Shown: one piece after another, positions 26,823-35,122 of the stretch | Numbering within the stretch: position 1 is the stretch's first letter | How the letters are laid out: every line of letters begins with the position of its first letter | Assembly: GCA_905194675.1 (NCBI GenBank) | Contig: CAJJTG010000012.1 | Coordinates: 1-51,645 of the forward strand | DNA length: 51,645 nucleotides | From: an uncultured Collinsella sp. | Lineage (GTDB): Bacteria; Actinomycetota; Coriobacteriia; Coriobacteriales; Coriobacteriaceae | Direction of reading: 5' to 3' | Notes under the pieces: generated by a model | The model's database searches: none | What the model saw: only the letters and a program-made list of their open reading frames with translations | What the model was told of the DNA's origin: nothing | Program-made: the position numbers and the translations under genes

Positions 26823-26871
26823 TGCCAGGGTTTTAATCAGTTTGTTTTTCGCTAGAAGTACTGGAGACAAC

Positions 26872-27858
26872 TTGAAGAAATTTCTTATCAGCATAGACAC
26901 AGAGGGAGACAACCTCTGGGATTGGAATAAAAAAGATCCTATCGGGACGCGCAATGCAAAGTATTTACCAAGATTCCAGGCTCTTTGCGATCGATACGGT
27001 TACAAGCCGACATATCTTTCTAACTGGGAGATGGTAAGTGACCCTGGTTTCTGTGAAATGGTTGGGTCATGGGCGGCCGAAGGGCGATGTGAAGTTGGCA
27101 TGCACTTGCATGCTTGGAATACTCCGCCCAGTTTCGAGCTTACCGGAGAGAAGAACGATGACTGTGGCCTACCTTATCTTATTGAATTTACTGACGACAT
27201 CATGGAAGCCAAAATTGACGCAATGACCGATGCAATCATGGACCGCATCGGCATTCGCCCTATTTCGCATCGTGCCGGACGATGGGCAATGGATCAAAGG
27301 TATTTTGAGCTTCTTGCTCGTAAAGGGTATATCTGCGATTGCTCCGTGACTCCACACATTAATTGGATAACATCCCCAGGCCTGACGAAAGGGGTCTCCG
27401 GTGCAGATTATTCCAACGCCAGCGAGGAACCATATTTGGTCAGATGTGACAAAGCAGATATTGTTGAGGTTCCTTTGACCGTTAGGGATACGCATTCATT
27501 TATTAAACCAGCCACCTGCAAGGCTAAGCCACTAGCCAAGTCGCTTTACAATGTCGCGCGAGGGCAGTCGCTTCAGCTTAGACCGAATGGGAAAAACCTC
27601 AATGAAATGCTATGGCTTGAACGGCGAGTAGCGAATAGCTCCTCTGAATACATCATGTTTATGCTTCATTCATCTGAATTTATGCCAGGTGGAAGCCCAA
27701 CATTCAGGGATGAAGCAGCAGTAGAGAATCTCTATGTTCAGCTGGAAAAACTTTTCGATCGTGCTTCTTTAGATTTTGAGGGTGAAACTATCGGCGCTTA
27801 CGCTAGGGAGCTCATATCCAACAACTCACTTGAGAGGAGTGGTTGGATTGCCCGCTAA
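26872..27858 (+). CDS. Polysaccharide deacetylase-like (NodB-fold) protein
   Basis: This 328-residue protein shows weak but recognisable NodB-type motifs: FLISIDTEGD near residue 4 with the metal/catalytic Asp, a GMHLHAW motif near residue 80 with two His, and ISHRAGRW near 127 for the Arg-containing motif. A sugar N- or O-deacetylase acting on the polysaccharide or its precursor is likely. No signal peptide is visible, so the action may be cytoplasmic. I chose the TTG at 26872 since CTGGAGA stands five bases upstream. Starting further upstream would add an unrelated stretch overlapping the preceding glycosyltransferase. It overlaps the flippase gene by 11 bases. Confidence 0.75.
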   Translation: MKKFLISIDTEGDNLWDWNKKDPIGTRNAKYLPRFQALCDRYGYKPTYLSNWEMVSDPGFCEMVGSWAAEGRCEVGMHLHAWNTPPSFELTGEKNDDCGLPYLIEFTDDIMEAKIDAMTDAIMDRIGIRPISHRAGRWAMDQRYFELLARKGYICDCSVTPHINWITSPGLTKGVSGADYSNASEEPYLVRCDKADIVEVPLTVRDTHSFIKPATCKAKPLAKSLYNVARGQSLQLRPNGKNLNEMLWLERRVANSSSEYIMFMLHSSEFMPGGSPTFRDEAAVENLYVQLEKLFDRASLDFEGETIGAYARELISNNSLERSGWIAR

Positions 27859-29275
27859 GACCGACAGTCGCAGCAGGGATTTACTTAAAAACACTGGAAT
27901 TATTGGCTTTGGTACGATGTGCACCAAAGCCCTTTCATTCTTGCTGCTACCCCTTTATACAGCACTGCTGAGTACTTCGGACTACGGAACACTCGACTTG
28001 GTGACGACCATCGGCGGATTATTTGTCCCCATAGTCGGCATCCAACTTTCCCAGGCAGTATTTCGTTACGTTGCTGAAGTTCGTGGTGATAATCATGCAG
28101 TCGCGACAGTCCTTTCGACAGCTTACCTGGAGTCGCTAGCTCTAATTGTTGTATACATTGGTTTATTCGTTGTTTCGGCACCTTTTGTATCATTACCCTA
28201 CAAGTGGGTGCTCCTGCCGCTCGTTGTATTCAATATCACTCTGCAGCTTGCTCTCTACTCGGCACGAGGGATAGGCGATAATGTCTCTTTTGCCCTAGGA
28301 AGCTTCATCTCGGCTTCAGTGACGCTAGTCCTAAACGTTATTCTTCTCGCGGTATTTTCTCTAGGCCTTGAGGGCATGCTTGCCGCTTATTGCATCGGTC
28401 CAATTGCCGGCACGGTTACTGTCACGATCAGGGATAGACTTTGGCGTTATTTTAATCCGTCGTTATGCTCCGTGATGGAAGCCAAAAGGCTAACCCGATA
28501 TGCCTTTCCGCTTATGCCAAATGAGGTGTCTTGGTGGGCGCTGCAGTCGGCAGACAGAGTGGTTATCTCAACTGCCTTAGGCACAGCCGCCAATGGTCTA
28601 ATATCTGTAGCGAATAAGTTCTCATTCATCTATTCGACTGTCTTTAGCGTATTCAACGCTTCATGGACCGAACAAGTTATTTTGCACTATCACGATGAAG
28701 ACGGTGCGTCCTTCATTCGACAAATCGTTGACAGTGCAGTTCGCTTTTTTTCCGCTCTCTTTCTTTTTATTATTTCAGCCCTTCCGTTTATATGGCCGTT
28801 CATGATTGACGCCAGCTATAATGACGCCTTCGGCATGGTGCCTCTTTACATGATTGCCGTCTATGCAAATCTGTTTACGGGATTGGTAAGTCCCATTTAC
28901 CTAGTAAATAACGAATCTCGTAAAGTGCTGGAGGCTACACTTGTTTCGGCGGTAGTCAGCATCACGGTCCTCATCGTACTTTTGGGCCCAATCGGCGTCT
29001 ATGCTGCCCCAATCTCGACCATCGTAGGATATGGTCTTGTTGCCTTTATGCGCGTTGTTGATGTGCAACGAAGACACATGGACATGGCTCTTGATGTAAA
29101 GATTCTTATGCCGACCGCAATTTTGGCAATCTTCGCCTCGCTTACTTACATTTGGGGAGGCCTTGCCGTCAAAGTTTTATGTTTCGCCTTATGTCTAATT
29201 TTTTCTGTCGCCATCAATTGGGACATGATCGTGTCATTAATCCGTAAGTTAAAAGGAGATAGCAATAATGACTAA
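27848..29275 (+). CDS. Wzx-type oligosaccharide flippase
   Basis: This 475-residue protein has 12-14 membrane helices across its length and the opening RDLLKNTGIIGFGTMCTKAL typical of MOP-superfamily polysaccharide exporters. It would flip lipid-linked repeat units across the cytoplasmic membrane for the polymerase at 24603. The TTG at 27848 is favoured because AGGAG lies eight bases upstream; a GTG at 27839 is an alternative. It overlaps the deacetylase-like gene before it and the pyruvyl transferase gene after it, so the genes are probably co-translated. Confidence 0.9.
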   Translation: MPAKTDSRSRDLLKNTGIIGFGTMCTKALSFLLLPLYTALLSTSDYGTLDLVTTIGGLFVPIVGIQLSQAVFRYVAEVRGDNHAVATVLSTAYLESLALIVVYIGLFVVSAPFVSLPYKWVLLPLVVFNITLQLALYSARGIGDNVSFALGSFISASVTLVLNVILLAVFSLGLEGMLAAYCIGPIAGTVTVTIRDRLWRYFNPSLCSVMEAKRLTRYAFPLMPNEVSWWALQSADRVVISTALGTAANGLISVANKFSFIYSTVFSVFNASWTEQVILHYHDEDGASFIRQIVDSAVRFFSALFLFIISALPFIWPFMIDASYNDAFGMVPLYMIAVYANLFTGLVSPIYLVNNESRKVLEATLVSAVVSITVLIVLLGPIGVYAAPISTIVGYGLVAFMRVVDVQRRHMDMALDVKILMPTAILAIFASLTYIWGGLAVKVLCFALCLIFSVAINWDMIVSLIRKLKGDSNND

Positions 29276-30329
29276 GGTGGGGCTCTTAACTTTCCATCGA
29301 TCAACGAACTTCGGGTCATATTTACAGGCATATGCCCTATATCACAAAATCTGCTACCTCGGCTGTGATTGCGAAGTGATTGATTACCGGTGTCCAGCCA
29401 TTGAGAGGCGCGAGGGTCTAGCCGCTAAGATTCACGGTCCGAGAGACTTGGCCAAAAAAATCCTATTTGGGCGTGCCCTAAAGAAGAAAAAGTCGGCGCT
29501 CAACAAGTTCGCTTCTCGCAATATGGAGTTTTCCCAGCCAGTTTATCCCGACGACGTTCGTACCCTTGGAGAAAGCTATGAAGTGGTCGTAGCCGGTTCC
29601 GATATCATCTGGGGCAGAGACATCACCGAGAGCGATCATACGTACTTTCTTGATTTTGCTGGAGACAAAACCAAGAAAGTAGCCTTTGCGTCATCGGTTG
29701 GAGCCTACGAGCCTCAAGATGATGATGAAGAGGTGGCCCGCCTACTCATCAAAATGAATAGAATCGCCGTGCGCGAGGACGGTGCCGTCGATTGGGTTAA
29801 GCGTCTAACTGGCAGAGATGCTGACCTGGTTTGCGATCCCACAATGCTCCTTACGACGGCCGAGTGGGACGCTATCACTCAGCCTATGGACTTCAAACCA
29901 GGTTATGTCCTTGTGTATTTTGACTCTCCTGATGGTAAATGTCTTAGAGATGCATGTCTCTATGCAGAAAGGCACGGCCTCATCGTTAAGAACATCAATT
30001 ACGGCATCCCGTTAAGGGGAACCCAAAGCGTAAAACCAGCTTCGCTCTCAGAGTTCCTAGGACTTATCAAGAATGCGGATGCAGTCTTTACCGCCTCATA
30101 TCACGGAATGCTTTTCTCGCTTTACTATGAAAGAGACATGCGATTCTACACCAGGTGTCACAGCACCCGCGTGCTCTCTCTCGCTAAGCGACTCGGTGTT
30201 CTCGATCGCTGCGGTGACGAAACCAACGGCGCGGAGCTACCCCCAATCGATTGGCCCCATGTACAGGAGAGAATCTCCAGTTTCAGAGAAGAATCAATCG
30301 CCATCCTGGAAGACATGGTGACTCTATGA
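29268..30329 (+). CDS. Polysaccharide pyruvyl transferase family protein
   Basis: This 353-residue protein matches the pyruvyl transferase family (CsaB/WcaK type). It has TFHRSTNFGSYLQAYALY at the N-terminus, VVAGSDIIWGRDI near residue 108 and FTASYHGMLFSLYYER near 270, with the conserved SYHG histidine. It would add pyruvate from phosphoenolpyruvate as a ketal on a sugar of the repeat unit, giving the polymer negative charge. It overlaps the flippase gene by eight bases and the Fe-S protein gene by four (ATGA). Pyruvyl transferase and F420-dehydrogenase-beta-like genes are often adjacent in such loci. Confidence 0.88.
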   Translation: MTKVGLLTFHRSTNFGSYLQAYALYHKICYLGCDCEVIDYRCPAIERREGLAAKIHGPRDLAKKILFGRALKKKKSALNKFASRNMEFSQPVYPDDVRTLGESYEVVVAGSDIIWGRDITESDHTYFLDFAGDKTKKVAFASSVGAYEPQDDDEEVARLLIKMNRIAVREDGAVDWVKRLTGRDADLVCDPTMLLTTAEWDAITQPMDFKPGYVLVYFDSPDGKCLRDACLYAERHGLIVKNINYGIPLRGTQSVKPASLSEFLGLIKNADAVFTASYHGMLFSLYYERDMRFYTRCHSTRVLSLAKRLGVLDRCGDETNGAELPPIDWPHVQERISSFREESIAILEDMVTL

Positions 30330-31564
30330 CGCCGCCGAAGCTAGCCGATAAAGACAGTTGCACCGGCTGCGGGGCATGTGCCGCAGCATGCCCAAAGGGC
30401 TGCATCACGCTGGAATCGGATTCCGTGGGAGTTCGGACTCCCACGATCGACGGGGACGTGTGCATCGGATGCGGTGCCTGTGAAAAGTCCTGCCATCTCT
30501 TGGCAGATGGCGTCCTCCATGCAAAGTCGGATGAGGTGTTTGCCGCGTGGCAAACCGACGCCGGCGACCGCCGCACGTCCGCGTCGGGAGGAATCGCTTC
30601 AGCATGCTACCGGTGGGCGCTTTCAAGGGGCGTCCACTGCTACGGCGTACCCGCGGACGATCTCTACGCATTTCGCTTCATCGAACTGTCCGGCGAATCC
30701 GATATTCAGAGGTGCAAGAACTCCAAGTACGCCGAGTCCGACATGTCGGGTGTCTACGAGAACGTGAAAAAGCAGATCAGAAACGGGGAGGGCGTGCTCT
30801 TCATCGGGCTTCCCTGCCAGGTTGCCGCGCTGAGGACCTTCGTCGGCAAGAGGTTGGAGGACGGTCTAACGACCGTTGACATAATCTGCCATGGTGTATG
30901 TCCTTCGACCTATCTCGAAGAGCATGTTAGAGGGATAGAAGGGAGGTGCGGACGGACTGCATCGGCGCTCAGCTTCCGCGACCCAGCTTTCGAAACTGCA
31001 AAGTATCGCTTAACTTTAAGCGATACTCAAGGCCTTTTTTACAAAAAGGGGCCGAAAAGCAACGACGCCTATCAGGTCGGCTACCATTCGGCCCTCACGT
31101 ACCGAGAGAACTGCTACTCGTGCAGGTATGCCCGTGGGGAGAGGGCCGGCGACCTGACGATTGGCGACTTCAGCGGTTATGGACGACACGGTCAAAAGTC
31201 AGGCAAGGCGGAAAAGGTGTCGTGCGCCATCGTGTCCACCCTCAAAGGCGACTTGTTGCTTGAGGGCTTGGCCAAATTCGGAATCGAGACCGAGAGGCGG
31301 AGCCCTGACGAGGCGTTCCTCTATGAGAGACAGCTGAAAGAGCCGTCTGTGCGCCATGCTGGTAGGCCTGCATTCCTCAGCACGTATGCCTCTGGATCGG
31401 GATTCGACCGCGCCGCCCGTGCCGCTATGGGGCGGACGCTGTTCCGTAACGGGGTCGTGGAGGGGCTGCGGTTGAGGGAAGCCGAGCTATTCGCCCGCTC
31501 GCTCGTTCCAAAATCCGTCAAACGGGCCATTAGGAAATGCATTCACAGGAGTTGTTTCGCTTGA
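30326..31564 (+). CDS. Fe-S protein of the coenzyme F420 hydrogenase/dehydrogenase beta-subunit family
   Basis: This 412-residue protein starts with two 4Fe-4S ferredoxin motifs, CTGCGACAAACPKGC and CIGCGACEKSC (residues 11-55). A domain of the F420-reducing hydrogenase beta-subunit family follows, with CQVAAL near residue 170, ICHGVCPS near 192 and CYSCRYARGERAGDLTIGD near 255. Proteins of this family in polysaccharide loci have no firm function; a redox change on a sugar or on pyruvate is conceivable. GC rises markedly here compared with the preceding genes. It shares an ATGA overlap with the pyruvyl transferase, so the two proteins are made together. Confidence 0.85.
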   Translation: MTPPKLADKDSCTGCGACAAACPKGCITLESDSVGVRTPTIDGDVCIGCGACEKSCHLLADGVLHAKSDEVFAAWQTDAGDRRTSASGGIASACYRWALSRGVHCYGVPADDLYAFRFIELSGESDIQRCKNSKYAESDMSGVYENVKKQIRNGEGVLFIGLPCQVAALRTFVGKRLEDGLTTVDIICHGVCPSTYLEEHVRGIEGRCGRTASALSFRDPAFETAKYRLTLSDTQGLFYKKGPKSNDAYQVGYHSALTYRENCYSCRYARGERAGDLTIGDFSGYGRHGQKSGKAEKVSCAIVSTLKGDLLLEGLAKFGIETERRSPDEAFLYERQLKEPSVRHAGRPAFLSTYASGSGFDRAARAAMGRTLFRNGVVEGLRLREAELFARSLVPKSVKRAIRKCIHRSCFA

Positions 31565-31604
31565 TGCACAAGCGAAACGAAATTGCGCAGATCTGGAGGT
31601 ATTG

Positions 31605-32138
31605 ATGTCAATACTCGATAGCATCATTTGGCGCCTCATGCCTTCCGGGATGAAGCTAGAGCGCCTGAAAAGACGCGGACTCACGATCGGGGGGGGGTGT
31701 GAGATTCTTAACGGATTTGACTTCGGCTCCGAGCCGTACCTGGTGACAATCGGCGACAACGTCAGGATCACGAGCGGCGTTAAGATCACGACCCATGACG
31801 GCGGCGCCTGGACGTTGAGGCATATGTATCCAGAGCTGGTCGATATCGATAGGTTCGGCCGCGTCTCGATCGGCGACAACTCGCACATCGGGATGGACGC
31901 CATGATCATGCCGGGCGTGGCTATCGGCAGAAACTGCATCGTGGGCGCCCGCGCCGTCGTAACGCATGACGTTCCCGACAACACAGTCGTCGCCGGTGTC
32001 CCGGCGCGGCCAATCGGGACGATAGAGCAATACCGTGAGAAACACTCGAGTGAGTTTGTCAACACGAAGCACATGGGTTGGCAGGAGAAGCGGGACTTCT
32101 GCGAGCGGGTTTACCCGCACTTGCCTGAGAAGCGATAA
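31605..32138 (+). CDS. Left-handed beta-helix acyltransferase (maltose/galactoside-acetyltransferase-like)
   Basis: This 177-residue protein consists mainly of hexapeptide repeats, for example VTIGDNVRITSGVKI, VSIGDNSHIGMDAMIMPG and IGRNCIVGARAVV, followed by VVAGVPARPIG. The His in THDGG is the likely catalytic base for moving an acyl group from a CoA donor to a sugar hydroxyl or amine. It could decorate the polysaccharide, or supply the missing PglD-like N-acetylation, but the sequence does not decide. GGAGG stands before the ATG at 31605. It lies 40 bases after the Fe-S gene. Confidence 0.88.
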   Translation: MSILDSIIWRLMPSGMKLERLKRRGLTIGGGCEILNGFDFGSEPYLVTIGDNVRITSGVKITTHDGGAWTLRHMYPELVDIDRFGRVSIGDNSHIGMDAMIMPGVAIGRNCIVGARAVVTHDVPDNTVVAGVPARPIGTIEQYREKHSSEFVNTKHMGWQEKRDFCERVYPHLPEKR

Positions 32139-32189
32139 TGCGCCGGCAGTAATCGCATTTTGACCGAGCAAATTGAAAGGAAGCGATTG

Positions 32190-32721
32190 TCTTGACAATA
32201 AAGTTTTTCTTGGGGGGTGCCTCGATTGTCGCCGTTCTTGAGCAGATGCTTCGCCTCTGTCCGATCATTTGCCCAGATTCCTCTTCGTCTTCCGTAAGGC
32301 GCATGGCTCGCGCAATCCCATTTGGCGTCTGCTGCTTCACCGTCTGCAGGAGAGATGCGGCCTGGAGATAGCTCGTGCCGCTCAAATCGGACCGGGGCTC
32401 TACCTCGGGCACGCCTTTAACATCACGGTGAATGAGGCTGCGATTTTCGGCGCGAACTGCAACTTGCATAAGGGCGCGACGATCGGTCGAGAGAACCGCG
32501 GTAAGAGAAAAGAAGCGCCAATTTTGGGAGACTGTGTGTGGGTTGGCGTTAACGCCGCCGTCGTCTGAAGTATTACGGTCGGTGACGATGTTCTTATTGC
32601 CCCTAGGGCGTTTGTAAACTGTGACGTCCCTAGTCATTCCATTGTCTTGGGTAATCCGTGTCGCATGATACCTCGCGAAAATGCAACTGAAGGATATATC
32701 AACCGAAGGATTCCCTTTTAG
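32190..32721 (+). pseudogene. Broken serine-acetyltransferase-like gene
   Basis: The readable part from 32269 encodes PRFLFVFRKAHG, then IGPGLYLGHAFNITVNE, NLHKGATIGRENRG and APILGDCVWVGVNAAVV, a SAT-type beta-helix. The frame then hits TGA at 32566-32568. Directly after it the same frame resumes as SITVGDDVLIAPRAFVNCDVP and LGNPCRMIP to a TAG at 32719-32721. The TGA is thus a point nonsense mutation, probably from GGA. The N-terminus lies in another frame (from about 32190, TIKFFLGGASIVAVLEQML), so a frameshift near 32240-32262 is also likely. Active product is not expected. O-acetylation of the polymer may have been lost with it. Confidence 0.75.
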
Positions 32722-32748
32722 GATTTTCAGGTTTTAGGAGTTTCACTA

Positions 32749-33789
32749 ATGGCGAACAGAAAAATACTCGTCACCGGAGCGGCTGGCTTCATCGGCGCGT
32801 TCCTCGTCAAGAAGCTGCTCGAGGAGACCGATGAAGTGATTGTCGGCCTCGACAACCTCAATAGCTATTACGACCCCGACATCAAGGACGCGCGCCTGCG
32901 CATGCTGGCCGAGGCCGACACCGACGGCCGCTTCACCTTCGTGCGCGGCGACCTGTGCGACGCCGCCCTCATCGAGCGCCTGTTCGCCGAGAACGGCTTC
33001 GACGTCGTGGTGAACCTCGCCGCCCAGGCAGGCGTGCGCTACTCCATCGAGAACCCGCGCGCCTACCTCGAGAGTAACCTCGTCGGCTTCTTCAACGTGC
33101 TCGAGTCCTGCCGTCACCACCCGGTCAAGCACCTCGTCTACGCCAGCTCCAGCTCGGTCTACGGTGGCAACAAGAAGGTGCCGTTCTCCGAGAAGGACCG
33201 CGTCGACTCGCCGGTGTCGCTCTACGCGGCCACCAAGAAGTCCAACGAGCTCATGGCCGCCGCCTACTCCAAGCTCTACTCCATCCCCGCGACCGGGCTG
33301 CGCTTCTTCACTGTTTACGGCCCCATGGGCAGGCCCGACATGGCCTACTTCGGCTTCACTGAGAAGCTGCGCCGCGGGGACACCATCAAAATCTTCAACA
33401 TGGGCGACTGCCGCCGCGACTTCACCTACGTCGATGACATCGTCGAGGGCGTCAGACTCGTCATGGACGCCGCCCCCGAGGTGAAGATGGGAGAGGACGG
33501 GCTGCCGCTCGCCGCGCACCGCGTCTACAACATCGGCAACTCGCACCCCGAGAACCTTCTCGACTTCGTCGACACGCTGCAGCGCGTGCTGGTGGAGGAG
33601 GGCGTACTCCCGGCCGGCTACGACTTCGAGGCCCACAAGCAGCTCGTGCCCATGCAGCCCGGCGACGTGCCCGTCACCTATGCGGACACCACGGCGCTCC
33701 AGCGCGATCTGGGCTACAAGCCCGCGACGCCGCTCGAGGACGGCCTGAGGGCCTTCGCCAAGTGGTATAAGCGCTACTACAACATTTAG
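32749..33789 (+). CDS. UDP-glucuronate 4-epimerase-like NAD-dependent epimerase
   Basis: This 346-residue extended SDR has TGAAGFIGAFLVKKL at the N-terminus for NAD binding, LDNLNSYYD, and the catalytic pair in SLYAATKKSNE (Tyr and Lys). VYASSSSVYGG, FFTVYGPMGRPDMAYF and VYNIGNSHPENLLDFV match UDP-glucuronate 4-epimerases of capsule loci. It should interconvert UDP-glucuronate and UDP-galacturonate, using the product of the next gene. GC is far higher than in the genes at 20-30 kb, with third positions almost all G/C, so this part of the locus has a separate origin. Confidence 0.9.
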   Translation: MANRKILVTGAAGFIGAFLVKKLLEETDEVIVGLDNLNSYYDPDIKDARLRMLAEADTDGRFTFVRGDLCDAALIERLFAENGFDVVVNLAAQAGVRYSIENPRAYLESNLVGFFNVLESCRHHPVKHLVYASSSSVYGGNKKVPFSEKDRVDSPVSLYAATKKSNELMAAAYSKLYSIPATGLRFFTVYGPMGRPDMAYFGFTEKLRRGDTIKIFNMGDCRRDFTYVDDIVEGVRLVMDAAPEVKMGEDGLPLAAHRVYNIGNSHPENLLDFVDTLQRVLVEEGVLPAGYDFEAHKQLVPMQPGDVPVTYADTTALQRDLGYKPATPLEDGLRAFAKWYKRYYNI

Positions 33790-33795
33790 GAAATC

Positions 33796-33821
33796 ATGGC
33801 CCTGTAACAGGGGCCATTTTT
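33796..33821 (+). terminator. Terminator-like hairpin between epimerase and UDP-glucose dehydrogenase
   Basis: ATGGCCC pairs with GGGCCAT around a 9-base loop and TTTTT follows. It lies seven bases past the epimerase stop. An antiterminator such as the LoaP-like protein would let polymerase pass. Confidence 0.65.
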
Positions 33822-33858
33822 CATGCGAATTATTGTTCTTTGACAATTGGAGAATGAC

Positions 33859-35118
33859 ATGAAGATCGCTGTCGCCGGTACCGGCTACGTCGGCCTGTCT
33901 CTAGCCGTCCTGCTCTCGCAGCACAACGAAGTTCACGCGCTGGACATCGTGCCCGAGAAGGTCGAGAAGATCAACAACTTCGAGTCGCCCATCCAGGACG
34001 ACGAAATCGAGCGTTTCCTGGCGGAAGCCAAGGCGGGGGAGCGCGAGCTCGACCTGCACGTCACCGTCGACGTGGCGGAGGCCTACACGGGCGCCGACTA
34101 CGCCGTCATCGCCACGCCTACCAACTACGACAGCGATAGGAACTTCTTCGACACGAGCTCCGTCGAGGCCGCCATCGCCGCCGTTCGCTCGGTGAACCCG
34201 GACGCCTGGATCGTCATCAAGTCGACCATCCCCGTCGGCTACACCGCGGGCCTTCGCGAGAGGCTGGGCGACAGCAAGATCTTCTTCAGCCCCGAGTTCC
34301 TGCGCGAGAGCAAGGCACTCTATGACAACCTGCACCCCAGCCGCATCGTGGTGGGCGCGCCCAAGGACGACCCCGAGGCCGTCGCGGCTGCCGAGCGTTT
34401 CGCACGCCTGCTTGCCCAAGGGGCGGACCCAGCCGAGCTGGAGCGCGTGAACGCCGACGGCACCGTGGGCATCCCGGAGCTCGTGCTGGGCACCACCGAG
34501 GCCGAGGCCGTCAAGCTCTTCGCCAACACCTACTTGGCGCTGCGCGTGGCCTACTTCAACGAGCTCGACACCTACTGCGAGGTCCGCGGCCTCAACACCC
34601 GCGACGTCATCGACGGCGTGTGCCTTGAGCCGCGTATCGGCAGCCACTACAACAACCCCAGCTTCGGCTACGGCGGCTACTGCCTGCCCAAGGACACCAA
34701 GCAGCTGCTTGCCAACTACAGAGACGTGCCCCAGAACCTGATCGAGGCCATCGTGGACGCCAACCGCACCCGCAAGGACTTCGTGTCAGACGAGGTGCTG
34801 CAGATGGTGTGGGACCGCGTGTACGAGGGCAAGCCGAAGCCGGTCGTGGGCGTCTACCGCCTGACGATGAAGTCCAACTCCGACAACTTCCGCGCGAGCT
34901 CCATCCAGGGCGTCATGAAGCGCGTGAAGGCCAAGGGCGTGCCCGTGGTGGTCTACGAGCCCACGCTGGACGCGCCGGAGTTCTTCGGCTCCGAGGTGAC
35001 CCACGACCTGGAGGCCTTCAAGGCCGGCTGCGACGTGATTGTCGCCAACCGCTGGAGCGACGAGCTCGCGGATGTTTCAGAAAAGGTTTATACAAGGGAC
35101 CTATTTAAACGCGATTAG
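33859..35118 (+). CDS. UDP-glucose 6-dehydrogenase
   Basis: This 419-residue enzyme oxidises UDP-glucose to UDP-glucuronate with two NAD+. It shows the NAD-binding KIAVAGTGYVGLSLAVLL start, VIKSTIPVGYT, FFSPEFLRE, AEAVKLFANTYLALRVAYFNE and the catalytic cysteine in GGYCLPKDTKQL near residue 277. The C-terminal UDP-binding domain is complete. GGAG precedes the ATG at 33859. With the epimerase upstream it supplies uronic acids for the polymer. High GC and G/C-ending codons match the epimerase and differ from the genes at 20-30 kb. Confidence 0.94.
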   Translation: MKIAVAGTGYVGLSLAVLLSQHNEVHALDIVPEKVEKINNFESPIQDDEIERFLAEAKAGERELDLHVTVDVAEAYTGADYAVIATPTNYDSDRNFFDTSSVEAAIAAVRSVNPDAWIVIKSTIPVGYTAGLRERLGDSKIFFSPEFLRESKALYDNLHPSRIVVGAPKDDPEAVAAAERFARLLAQGADPAELERVNADGTVGIPELVLGTTEAEAVKLFANTYLALRVAYFNELDTYCEVRGLNTRDVIDGVCLEPRIGSHYNNPSFGYGGYCLPKDTKQLLANYRDVPQNLIEAIVDANRTRKDFVSDEVLQMVWDRVYEGKPKPVVGVYRLTMKSNSDNFRASSIQGVMKRVKAKGVPVVVYEPTLDAPEFFGSEVTHDLEAFKAGCDVIVANRWSDELADVSEKVYTRDLFKRD

Positions 35119-35122
35119 CTGA

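Noticed and set aside
32746..33846. A 366-codon minus-strand frame over the epimerase gene
   Set aside because: It mirrors a gene with strong G/C third-position bias, which removes stops on the opposite strand. The plus strand has all epimerase motifs.
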